This document shows positions 40,984 to 49,057 of a stretch of 64,000 nucleotides of DNA, piece after piece. Numbering within the stretch: position 1 is the first letter of the stretch; the number at the start of each line of letters is the position of its first letter. The stretch spans positions 62,001 through 126,000 of the forward strand of contig JBFWSG010000001.1 of NCBI GenBank assembly GCA_050248495.1, written 5' to 3'. A model generated the notes under the pieces. The model had not been told where the DNA came from. It searched no databases and saw only the letters and a program-made list of their open reading frames with translations. The DNA comes from DASYDU01 sp050248495. GTDB taxonomy: Bacteria; Planctomycetota; Planctomycetia; Pirellulales; Lacipirellulaceae. Both the position numbers and the translations under genes were made by a program.

Positions 40984-43497
40984 TCAATCGTAGTGCAGCG
41001 CCTCGGAGAGCTGCAGCCGCGCTGCCCGTTCGGCGGGGAACCAGGCGGCCACCGCGACCACCGCCAGCCCGATGACGAACGCCCCGAGCATCAGCCAGGG
41101 GTGGAACGCCAGCCGCACCGGGTGGCCGGTTACGGGGAGCGTGGCGACGTTGATCAGGTAGGCGATGCCGAAGCCGGCCAGGATGCCGGGGATGAGGGCC
41201 AACAGGCCGATCATCAGCGCCTGGGCGAAGATCGTCTTGCGAACCTGGTCGCGGGTCATGGCGATGATCCGCAACAGGCCGAGCTCGCGAGTCTGCTCCA
41301 GCACGTTCATCGTGAGCGTGTTGGCGACGCCGAACGCCGCCACCAACAATAGCAGCACGACCATGCCCCACAGCGCGCCGACGACGCCGGCCATCATGCC
41401 GTCGATGCGGCGCTGGATGTCGGTAAACGATTCGAGCATCAGCCCATGTTCGGCAGAGAGCTTTTCCAAGGCGGACCGCACTCCGGCCATGCGATCGTGA
41501 TCAACGCGAATGGCATAGGCGTCGACGCCTTCGATGCCCAGCTCGCGCTTGGCCACGGCCCGATCCATGTACAAAATCAGGCCGCCCGCCTGGTAGTCGT
41601 TGACGATCGCGGCGACCTTGAAGTGATTGGTCGCGTTGCCCGCTCCGAGCGTCACCTCGTCCCCCAGCTTTAGCCGCAGGCGCTGCGCCATCACGGAGCC
41701 GACGACGACTTCGCCTGCGCGAACCTGTTCGAGCAAGTGGGCGGGATCGCCGGCCACGTAGTCGAACGCTTCGACCGTGTGGAGCGAGAAATCGCGGGCC
41801 GCGAGCACAATCGGCTCTTCACCCGCCTTGGCCCGGACCAGCCGCAGCGCCTCGAGCGAATTGATGCCGCGGATGTCGTTGAGCCGGTTGCCGACGTCGT
41901 CAGGCAAATCGGCCGCCAGCCCGGTGGCCATGTCGGGGACCATCGCCCGGACAAAGAAATCAGCCACGATCGCCTTGCGGTACCAGTCGCGGACGTCGTT
42001 CACGTTGTCGAGCACAGAGTTCGACAGCGCGATGCCCGTGCTGATCGCCACGAACACGACGATGATCGTCAGCGTGGAGCGGGAATAGTTGCGGAGAATC
42101 TGCCGGCGGGCCAGCCGGCTTTCGATCCGCATCCAGGGTGCCACGAGCGCGGCCGCCGCCGCGGAGAGAGGCCCCAGCAATACGGGCAACAGCAGCAACA
42201 TCAGGCCGATCAGCAGGAAGATCGCAGCCTTGACGGCGTTGAGCGATTCGATGCGTCCCCACAAGGCCGCGCCGAGCAACCCGCTCGCCAGGATCGACAA
42301 TGCCGCTCCCAGCCGGGTGAGCCAGCGCGTAAATCCCTCGATTTCGCTGGGCAGCACGTCGCGCAGCGCGTCCATCGGAGAAAGCTGGCGGGCGCGGCGA
42401 GCTGGCAAGGCCGCGCCGACAAGGGAAATGCCGACGCCGATCGCTCCGGCAATGGCGAACGGCGGCCAGGTGAGCACGACCGGTGGCAGCGTCGTTTGGT
42501 AGAGCTCGCCCATGGCACGGGTCAGCACATGGGCAGCGGCGATGCCGACGACGCAGCCCAACAGGCTACCGACGACCCCCATCAGAATTGCCTCGGCATA
42601 GATCATGATGCCGATCTGCAGCCGGGTAGCGCCGATCGCGCGGAGGATGCCGATTTGCTTCCGCCGTTGGGTAATATTGATCAGAAACGTGTTGGCGATG
42701 ATAAACACGGCGACCGTCAGCGAGAATCCCCGGGCCATCTCCATGCCTTGCTGCGTGGAGAGCGACGTTTCCTCAGCCATGGCGCTGCGGGCGGCGGGAC
42801 GGCCCACGGAAACATTCTTGGGAAGCACCTTGGCAATCGCCTCGCGGACCGTATTCTCGTCGGCCTGCGGCGCGAGGACGATTTGCGCGTTGTCGATCTG
42901 TGCGCGAGCTTTGAAGAGGATTTGCGCATTCTTGCGCGTCATTAAGAGTACGGCACCCTGCCCCGTAGTGGCGGTGCCTTCCCTGCGGAACAGGCCGGAA
43001 ATTAGGGCCGTCACCTTGCCCACAGGCGTCAGCAGATCGACCCGATCGCCGAGCTTGATGCCGGAGTTCTTGGCAAACGCGGAATCGACGATCACGCCCG
43101 GCCCGTCGCCCAGCGCCTTGCCTTCGACAACCGTGTAATCGTGGACTTCGTGATCGACTTCCGGGTCGACGCCCATCGTGGTGAATTGAATCCGCTTGTC
43201 GCCGACGAACATCACAGCCCACCGCTCGATTACCGGTGACACCACCGCCACGCCGGGAACTTTGCGGAGCGAATTCACCAACTCGGCGTCGAACGTTGTG
43301 CCAAATGGCACCGTGGCTTCCAGGTCGGCACGGCCGGCGACGGTGCGGAAGATGTCGTCGAAGGCCTGGCGGGTGGTGTCCGCCGCCAGGCTCACCGCTA
43401 CAACCGCGGCCACGCCGATCACGATCGACAACAGCGTGAGGATGGCGCGGCCGGGACGTTCGCGGAATTCTCGAATGCCGAGGCGAAGGTAGACCAT
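40984..43497 (-). CDS. ABC transporter permease, FtsX/MacB family (duplicated FtsX domains)
   Basis: The 837-residue protein has an N-terminal transmembrane helix and a MacB-like periplasmic domain. An FtsX-like core of three helices (residues about 260-400) comes next, followed by four or more helices in the middle. A second periplasmic domain leads to a second FtsX core near the C-terminus (LLLLVAAFGVANTLTMNVLEQ, TRELGLLRIIAMTRDQVR). This is the ten-helix LolCE/SalY-like arrangement with FtsX cores at both ends. It probably forms an exporter or lipoprotein-release complex with the ATPase encoded just upstream (43595-44317). Substrate unknown. Confidence 0.9.
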   Translation of the reverse strand: MVYLRLGIREFRERPGRAILTLLSIVIGVAAVVAVSLAADTTRQAFDDIFRTVAGRADLEATVPFGTTFDAELVNSLRKVPGVAVVSPVIERWAVMFVGDKRIQFTTMGVDPEVDHEVHDYTVVEGKALGDGPGVIVDSAFAKNSGIKLGDRVDLLTPVGKVTALISGLFRREGTATTGQGAVLLMTRKNAQILFKARAQIDNAQIVLAPQADENTVREAIAKVLPKNVSVGRPAARSAMAEETSLSTQQGMEMARGFSLTVAVFIIANTFLINITQRRKQIGILRAIGATRLQIGIMIYAEAILMGVVGSLLGCVVGIAAAHVLTRAMGELYQTTLPPVVLTWPPFAIAGAIGVGISLVGAALPARRARQLSPMDALRDVLPSEIEGFTRWLTRLGAALSILASGLLGAALWGRIESLNAVKAAIFLLIGLMLLLLPVLLGPLSAAAAALVAPWMRIESRLARRQILRNYSRSTLTIIVVFVAISTGIALSNSVLDNVNDVRDWYRKAIVADFFVRAMVPDMATGLAADLPDDVGNRLNDIRGINSLEALRLVRAKAGEEPIVLAARDFSLHTVEAFDYVAGDPAHLLEQVRAGEVVVGSVMAQRLRLKLGDEVTLGAGNATNHFKVAAIVNDYQAGGLILYMDRAVAKRELGIEGVDAYAIRVDHDRMAGVRSALEKLSAEHGLMLESFTDIQRRIDGMMAGVVGALWGMVVLLLLVAAFGVANTLTMNVLEQTRELGLLRIIAMTRDQVRKTIFAQALMIGLLALIPGILAGFGIAYLINVATLPVTGHPVRLAFHPWLMLGAFVIGLAVVAVAAWFPAERAARLQLSEALHYD

Positions 43498-43507
43498 AGT
43501 TGTATTT

Positions 43508-43541
43508 GGGTGGCTGGGGTTGAGCCACAGCGAGCCCCCGG
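43508..43541. repeat. Diverged arm of the GGGTGGCTGGGG family between the ABC genes
   Basis: GGGTGGCTGGGGTTGAGCCA, then CAGCGAGCCCCCGG, matches the left half of the repeat at 2246. A possible degenerate right side (CTCGGATCAACCCA) ends at 43575. It fills the 97-base gap between the ABC ATPase and permease genes. Confidence 0.7.
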
Positions 43542-43594
43542 TACCGACGCTGAGTGCTCGGCTCGGATCAACCCACGCCGACGTCGCTTAATTG

Positions 43595-44317
43595 CTAGTG
43601 GTGTTGGCCGGCGGCGGTGAGCCAGGTCTGGCCGTTGGGGGCTTCGTCGTTGACCACGTGGCCGTCGCGCATGTGAATCACGCGGTCAGCCATGGCGGCG
43701 ATGTCGAGGTCGTGGGTCACCATGACGACGGTTTGATGCTGTTTGTCTACCAGGTCACGGAGCAGCGTCATCACCTGGGAGCTGGCGACGCTGTCGAGGT
43801 TGCCCGTCGGCTCGTCGGCCAGCACTAGGGCGGGCCTGATCACTAGGGCCCGAGCCACAGCGACTCGTTGCTGCTGACCGCCGGACATGGCGCTTGGCAG
43901 ATGGTCGATCCGGTCACCCAGGTCGACCTGTTCCAGGATTTCGGCGGCTCGCGAGCGCGATTCGTCTTCGTTCACGCCGTCGAGTTCCAGCGGCAAGGCG
44001 ACATTTTCCAACGCCGTGAGGGTCGGGATCAGGTTAAATGCCTGGAAAATGAACCCGATCCGGCGGCGGCGGAGCAGCGTCCGCTCGTCGTCGCCAAGCT
44101 TCGCGTAATCAGTGCCTTCGAGCAGGATTTGGCCACTCGTCGGTGTCTCAATCGCCCCCAGCATGGTAAGCAGCGTGCTTTTGCCCGAACCCGATCGGCC
44201 AATGATCGACAGCAGCTCGCCCTTGCGGACAACCAGGTCAATGCCGCGGACCGCTTCGACGACGACCTCGCCTTGGACGTATTTTTTGCGGACGTCGATG
44301 GCTTCTACGATATCCAC
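43595..44317 (-). CDS. ABC transporter ATP-binding protein (LolD/MacB-type)
   Basis: The 240-residue ATPase has Walker A GRSGSGKST, the Q-loop near IFQAFNLIPTLTALENV, the signature LPSAMSGGQQQRVAVARAL, Walker B ALVLADEPTGNLD and the H-loop VVMVTHDLDIA. The LTALENV and MSGGQQQRVA words are typical of the LolD/MacB group. It energises the FtsX-type permease encoded 97 bases downstream. The start MDIVEAIDVRKKYVQGEV is clear. Confidence 0.95.
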   Translation of the reverse strand: MDIVEAIDVRKKYVQGEVVVEAVRGIDLVVRKGELLSIIGRSGSGKSTLLTMLGAIETPTSGQILLEGTDYAKLGDDERTLLRRRRIGFIFQAFNLIPTLTALENVALPLELDGVNEDESRSRAAEILEQVDLGDRIDHLPSAMSGGQQQRVAVARALVIRPALVLADEPTGNLDSVASSQVMTLLRDLVDKQHQTVVMVTHDLDIAAMADRVIHMRDGHVVNDEAPNGQTWLTAAGQHH

Positions 44318-44423
44318 GAGGGGCCTCGGAGGAGGAAGTTACGGCGGGAATGCTGACTCGCGGGGATGTTGGAGCGCTTAATTAGAGCACAACCCGTGCC
44401 CCGTTGCCGCGCCATTCAGCATC

Positions 44424-44467
44424 AAAAACGCCCAGAAACCACCGAAAATAGCGGATTCTGGGCGTTT
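44424..44467 (-). terminator. Intrinsic terminator downstream of gapA
   Basis: A 12-base stem AAACGCCCAGAA (44426-44437) pairs with TTCTGGGCGTTT at 44456-44467. On the minus strand the stem is followed by a T-run (GTTTTTGATG), as expected for a rho-independent terminator of the gapA transcript that ends at 44548. Confidence 0.75.
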
Positions 44468-44547
44468 GGGAAGACCGAAGAAAGCGCGGAACCGACCATC
44501 GCTGCGCTCTGGTGCCCGCCGCCGTTAAATTTCGGCTGAGGAAGCTT

Positions 44548-45570
44548 CTATTTAAATTTGCCGATCCGGGAGATCAGGTCGACCGTCCGGCAGCTGTAGC
44601 CCCACTCGTTGTCGTACCAGGAGAGGACCTTGAGCATGTTGCCGCCGATGACCTGCGTCCAGTCGGCCGTGAAGATCGAGCTGTGGGAGTCGCCGATGAT
44701 GTCGCTCGACACCAAGGGATCGGTCGAGTAGGCCAGGATGCCCTTCATCGCACCCACGGCCGCCGCCTTCACGGCATCGTTGACCGCCTCCTTGGTGCAC
44801 TCCTTCTTGGTGATCACGGTGAGATCGACGATGCTCCCGGTCGACACCGGCACGCGAAGCGCGATACCGGTGAGCTTGCCCTTGAGCTCGGGGATCACAA
44901 GGCCCACGGCGCTGGCGGCGCCCGTGGTGCTGGGGATGATGTTGATTGCCGCGGCGCGGGCCCGATACGGATCGGCGTGCGGTAGGTCCTGCACGTTTTG
45001 ATCATTCGTGTAGGCGTGGCAGGTGGTCATGAGGCCCTTTTCGATGCCCCAATTGTCATTGATCACCTTGGCCACGGGCGCGAGGCAGTTCGTGGTGCAG
45101 CTGGCGTTTGAGATGCACTTGAGCTCAGGCGTGAGCTTGTCGTCGTTCACGCCCAACACACACGTGAGATCCGCACCGTCCTTTGCCGGGGCGCTGAGCA
45201 CGACCCGCTTGGCGCCAGCTTGGAGATGGGTGTCGTAGCCCGCTTTGCCGTCCTTCGCACGGGCGGTGAAAATACCCGTGCTTTCCACGACCACGTCCAC
45301 GCCCAGGTCTTTCCAAGGCAATTCGGCGGGATTCTTCACCGCCAGGGCCCGGATCTTCTTGCCGTCGACGGTCAGGTTCTCGGCGTCGTGCTCCACCTTG
45401 CCCTGGAAGCGGCGGTGATTGCTGTCGTATTTGAGCAACGTCGCCAGCATCTTGTTGTCCGTCAGGTCGTTAATCGCCACGACCTCGAAATCCTGCGGGC
45501 GGGCGTGCAACAGGCGGAACGTGAGGCGGCCGATCCGACCGAAACCGTTGATGGCGACACGAATGGACAT
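44548..45570 (-). CDS. gapA: Type I glyceraldehyde-3-phosphate dehydrogenase
   Basis: The 340-residue protein has NAD-binding start VAINGFGRIGRLTFRLL and the catalytic segment SNASCTTNCLAP, with Cys158. An Asp at position 35 (AINDLTD) favours NAD over NADP. A substrate-phosphate loop and the C-terminal SWYDNEWGYSCRTVDLI complete the family pattern. It oxidises glyceraldehyde-3-phosphate in glycolysis. It is a single gene with a terminator downstream. The ATG at 45570 is preceded by a purine-rich AGGAGAAGTACCC on the coding strand, a good ribosome binding site. Confidence 0.97.
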   Translation of the reverse strand: MSIRVAINGFGRIGRLTFRLLHARPQDFEVVAINDLTDNKMLATLLKYDSNHRRFQGKVEHDAENLTVDGKKIRALAVKNPAELPWKDLGVDVVVESTGIFTARAKDGKAGYDTHLQAGAKRVVLSAPAKDGADLTCVLGVNDDKLTPELKCISNASCTTNCLAPVAKVINDNWGIEKGLMTTCHAYTNDQNVQDLPHADPYRARAAAINIIPSTTGAASAVGLVIPELKGKLTGIALRVPVSTGSIVDLTVITKKECTKEAVNDAVKAAAVGAMKGILAYSTDPLVSSDIIGDSHSSIFTADWTQVIGGNMLKVLSWYDNEWGYSCRTVDLISRIGKFK

Positions 45571-45844
45571 GGGTACTTCTCCTACTAGTCGTTACGACTG
45601 ACTTTGCTGTACTGCCAAATTACCTGGTGGCTGCTTCCCGGACGCCGGTTCCCAACAACGGTGGATCGTGCGCGGGGCAAAACCAGCATGGCTTTGCCAA
45701 CCGAATCGGCAATTATATCGCTCGCGGCGCGGCCTCACAACGGGCCGGATCGTGGCGCGCAGAGTACCAAACTCAGCCAGATTGGCGAGAAAACGGCACG
45801 ATCATGTGCTGGGTAGCACAGCGGAGTGCGGTCGACACTGCCCG

Positions 45845-46060
45845 TCAGCTATCGCGTCCAACGATCGAACGACGCAGCCGTTCCCACCAGTGCCGGATGC
45901 CGCCCGAGCGGCGGCTCGTAAGCTCGACCAGCGCGGCGTCCCAGTCCTGGCTGCCGTCCCCCTCGGGCCGGCCGCGGGATTCCCAAATCTCATAAGCGCG
46001 GCGGGCGATTTCGTCGTGAGAGACGGCGGTATGTGTAAGACGCGAAGCGGAGCTGCCCAT
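45845..46060 (-). CDS. DUF2934 domain protein
   Basis: The 71-residue protein has SHDEIARRAYEIWESRGRPE, the DUF2934 core (IRxRAYxIWExxGRPxG), followed by GSQDWDAALVEL. A basic C-terminus (RRSGGIRHWWERLRRS) follows. DUF2934 proteins are small and of unknown function. The ATG at 46060 has GGAGG 5-9 bases upstream. It is divergent from the Hint-domain gene across 272 bases. Confidence 0.88.
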   Translation of the reverse strand: MGSSASRLTHTAVSHDEIARRAYEIWESRGRPEGDGSQDWDAALVELTSRRSGGIRHWWERLRRSIVGRDS

Positions 46061-46332
46061 GGCGAACCTCCATGTTAGATCGACGGGGAAAGGGGCGACG
46101 GCGCCTGTTCGCCTGGCTCGGGTTGAACGAATATTGAACGCTAAGGGCGGGACGCCGGTCAAGATGACTGTCCCAGACACTTCCAAATGGTTGGCACCTT
46201 TCTTGCTTTTTCCAGCGTTCCTATGCGACAAACTCGGTGCGCGAATAATGCGTGATTCTCTGGGCGAACAAGCGTATAACGAGTGGTGCGCGGCGAGCGA
46301 TGGCGAATCGGAACCAAGTGAGGAGGGATGCA

Positions 46333-48237
46333 ATGCGAACGGCAGCTGCATATCGGCGAGTGGCGCAGTGGACGATTCTACTGGCGGCAATTTTATTTAC
46401 ATTCGCTCCGAGCCTGCTGATTGCGGCCGAAGCGAAAGCGGGCCAAGGGGCGTCGAACGAGTCTTCGGCCGAACGGATGGTCGCCGATGCCCTGCGGGCC
46501 GAAGTCGACGGCAATCTGGCGAAGCGGCGGGTGCTCTTGAGCGTCGCGGTGGATCAAGAGCCGGAATATGCCCCCGCGCGGTGGCAGAGTGGGCAAGTTC
46601 GTGTCGACGGCGAGTGGCAGACCGTCGGCGAAGCCCAAGTGGCCGCCGCTAAAGACCCGCGCCGCATCGAGTACCAGGTCCTGCGAAAGTCGGCCGGCGA
46701 CAGCTTCGGCGAGCAATTGCAGCTGGCCCGCTGGTGTGATCAGCAGAAGCTCGCGGAGGAAGCGGCCTTTCATTGGTCGAGCGTGCTCGCCTATCAGCCG
46801 AACAACCCAGAAGCGCTGCGAGCCACCGACTCCTGCTGGTACCAGGGTCAACGCATGACCCGTGCCGAAGCCACAGCCGCGAAACAGCAGGCACGAGCGC
46901 GGAAGGAGGCAGCGCGAAAATACAAGCCGACGGTCACGCGCTGGAATCGCATGCTGGCGGCGGGCGACATACACTCGCGTGATGCGGCACTGGAGGAAAT
47001 TCGCACGAATCGCGACTTGTCGGCCATTCCGGCCCTCGAAGCCGTGACGCTCGACGCGCGGCTCGAAAACAACGCCACATTCGAACGAACGCTGCAAATC
47101 GGACTGGCCTTTGTCGCCGCACTGGGCGAGCAGCCCGGACAAGCAGCGACGGACTCGTTACTCCGCCACGCGGCAGTGGCCCCGGTTGCGTCGGTCCGTG
47201 AAGCCGCCGCCGCGGCACTCAAACGCCGCGCGCCGCACGGGTATGTGCCGCCGCTCTTGTCGCTATTGACGATGCCGTTTGAATCGTCGTTCCGGATGAC
47301 GACCGACAGCGAAGGCGGGGTCCACTACTGGCACTCCCTCTACCGCGAAGGTCGCGACATGAACTTGTCCATCGAGTCGCGCAATTCGCTCCTTCAGCAC
47401 GATTTCCACGGGGCGACGGTGTTCGTCCGCGAGGACGGTGCGACCGGCGTCGCCAAAGAATCCGATGCCGCGATCGCCTTGCGAAAGCGCCGCGCCGCAG
47501 AGCGGACGCTCAATACGTATGCCAATCTTGCCGCGTCGACCGAGCAGCAGGTTGCGCAGGTCAACGCTCAAACTACCGCCATGAACGGTCGCGTGACAAC
47601 GCTGTTGCACAACGTAACCGATCAGGACTGGGGCAATGATCCCAAGGCCTGGTGGGATTGGTGGGACCGCTACAACGAATATTCCTCTGACTCGGAGCGC
47701 CCCACTGAGGAACGCTTGTATGTCAACAACGACTACGAGTTTTACCGACTGCCGGGATACGTCTCGACGCCCCATTCTTGCTTCGCCGCCGGCACAATGG
47801 TCTGGACACGCACTGGCCTGCGCCCGATCGAGACCCTCGAGATTGGCGATTTCGTGTTGGCGCAGGACACGAACAGCGGCGAACTCCGATACAAGGCCGT
47901 GCTCGGCCGCACGATTCGCAAAGATCGGCCGACGCTCTTGATCGAATGCGGCAGCGAGACGATTCAGGCCACGCTCGGACACCCGATGTGGGTTGCCGGC
48001 AAGGGCTGGAAAATGGCCAAAGAGCTGCAGCCGGGCAATGTGCTGCACGGCGCCAACGGACCAGTGCTCGTCGATACTTCGACCGCCGCGGACGCAATCG
48101 ATGTCTTCAATCTGGTTGTGGCCGACGACCACGATTACTTCGTCGGACAGACGGGAATCCTCGTGCACGACAATTCGCCCCGCGGCCCGCTTGCGACCAT
48201 TGTGCCAGGGCTGGCGCCATCAGTCGCAACCAAGTAA
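46333..48237 (+). CDS. Secreted protein with C-terminal Hint (hedgehog/intein) domain
   Basis: From ATG 46333 (ribosome binding site AGGAGGG five bases upstream) the product has 634 residues. A signal or anchor helix lies at about 15-32 (ILLAAILFTFAPSLLIAA). The middle is helical, with TPR-like and HEAT-like repeats (about 40-330). The Hint domain spans Cys483 (HSCFAAGTMVWT) to Asn614 (ILVHDN), with GHPMWVAGKGWKMAKEL inside. The Cys and the terminal Asn are both kept, so self-cleavage is possible. Only 20 residues follow (SPRGPLATIVPGL and onward), and no toxin domain is visible. Similar Hint proteins are often polymorphic toxins or self-processing surface proteins. The function here is open. 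Confidence 0.85.
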   Translation: MRTAAAYRRVAQWTILLAAILFTFAPSLLIAAEAKAGQGASNESSAERMVADALRAEVDGNLAKRRVLLSVAVDQEPEYAPARWQSGQVRVDGEWQTVGEAQVAAAKDPRRIEYQVLRKSAGDSFGEQLQLARWCDQQKLAEEAAFHWSSVLAYQPNNPEALRATDSCWYQGQRMTRAEATAAKQQARARKEAARKYKPTVTRWNRMLAAGDIHSRDAALEEIRTNRDLSAIPALEAVTLDARLENNATFERTLQIGLAFVAALGEQPGQAATDSLLRHAAVAPVASVREAAAAALKRRAPHGYVPPLLSLLTMPFESSFRMTTDSEGGVHYWHSLYREGRDMNLSIESRNSLLQHDFHGATVFVREDGATGVAKESDAAIALRKRRAAERTLNTYANLAASTEQQVAQVNAQTTAMNGRVTTLLHNVTDQDWGNDPKAWWDWWDRYNEYSSDSERPTEERLYVNNDYEFYRLPGYVSTPHSCFAAGTMVWTRTGLRPIETLEIGDFVLAQDTNSGELRYKAVLGRTIRKDRPTLLIECGSETIQATLGHPMWVAGKGWKMAKELQPGNVLHGANGPVLVDTSTAADAIDVFNLVVADDHDYFVGQTGILVHDNSPRGPLATIVPGLAPSVATK

Positions 48238-48272
48238 AGCCCCGCGGCACACTCAAAACCTCAGGCACTCCA

Positions 48273-48312
48273 CCGCCGCGGCACAAATGGCAATGTTTCG
48301 CGGCGGTTTTTT
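48273..48312 (+). terminator. Intrinsic terminator after the Hint-domain gene
   Basis: Stem CCGCCGCG (48273-48280) pairs with CGCGGCGG (48299-48306), followed directly by six T residues (48307-48312). It lies 36 bases after the Hint-gene stop. Confidence 0.85.
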
Positions 48313-48348
48313 AGTTGATTGACCGCAGGAACTTGCATCCCGCCAACC

Positions 48349-48383
48349 TTTGTGTAATATTTTGTGTGGGACCTCTACACAAA
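48349..48383. promoter_or_regulatory. Candidate VapBC operator with TTTGTGT repeats
   Basis: TTTGTGT occurs at 48349-48355 and again at 48361-48367, and its complement ACACAAA is at 48377-48383. The second and third form a dyad with a 9-base spacer, 22 bases upstream of the vapB start. The sequence is AT-rich for this genome. Binding by the antitoxin is inferred. Confidence 0.6.
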
Positions 48384-48404
48384 GACTCACACATCTTCAC
48401 GGTT

Positions 48405-48626
48405 ATGATGGCCACGAACTTGGGCATTGATGAAAGGCTACTCGACGAAGCCCTGAAGGTTGGCGGCCTACGGACCAAGAAGGACACCGTGAACGAGGCG
48501 CTGCGGCAGTTCATCCGTCGCCAGCTGCAACAGAAGGCGATCGACATGTTCGGCACGATCGATTTTGATCCGACGTACAACTACAAGAAAGAACGGCAGC
48601 GGAAGCGCGGCGGATCGGCTACATGA
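48405..48626 (+). CDS. vapB: VapB-type antitoxin (ribbon-helix-helix)
   Basis: The 73-residue protein begins MMATNLGIDERLLDEALKVG, then LRTKKDTVNEALRQFIRR, the RHH pattern of type II antitoxins of the VapB_N2 group. A basic tail (KKERQRKRGG) follows. The stop overlaps the vapC start (ATGA, 48623-48626), so the two are coupled. It probably represses its own operon through the TTTGTGT dyad upstream. The second ATG at 48408 could also be used. Confidence 0.9.
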   Translation: MMATNLGIDERLLDEALKVGGLRTKKDTVNEALRQFIRRQLQQKAIDMFGTIDFDPTYNYKKERQRKRGGSAT

Positions 48627-49039
48627 CTGTCCTTGTTGACACGCCTATTTGGTCCTGCGCCTATCGCCGAACTCAGCACACCGTTGACGAAGCTTCCCTG
48701 ATCGCAGAGCTGATCGATTTGATTCGGCGAGAGGAGGCGGTCTTTATTGGCGCAATTTGCCAGGAGTTGTTGTCGGGAATCAACAATGAGGGCTCGTTCG
48801 AGGATGTGCGGACCGCGATGCGCGGATTTGTCGAACTATTCGCCACGCTCGACGACTATGAATTGGCAGCGACGTACTGCAATACATGTCGTCGTCATGG
48901 AATCCAAGGTTCGGCGACAGACTTCTTGATCTGTGCTGTCGCGAAGGAATATGACGCGGCAATCTTCACTACGGATCGAGACTTCGAGCTCTACGCGCAG
49001 GTGCTAGGAATTCGTCTGCACAACGCCACGGGCTCGTGA
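48623..49039 (+). CDS. vapC: VapC-type PIN domain ribonuclease toxin
   Basis: The 138-residue PIN protein has the acidic metal site Asp6 (VLVDTPIW), Glu48 (AICQELLSG), Asp100 (GSATDFLICAVA) and Asp118/Asp120 (TTDRDFEL). VapC toxins cut tRNA or rRNA when freed from VapB. All four acidic positions are present, so the enzyme should be active. It overlaps vapB by four bases and is convergent with gltD. Confidence 0.92.
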   Translation: MTVLVDTPIWSCAYRRTQHTVDEASLIAELIDLIRREEAVFIGAICQELLSGINNEGSFEDVRTAMRGFVELFATLDDYELAATYCNTCRRHGIQGSATDFLICAVAKEYDAAIFTTDRDFELYAQVLGIRLHNATGS

Positions 49040-49057
49040 ACGAAACTCGCATGACGG

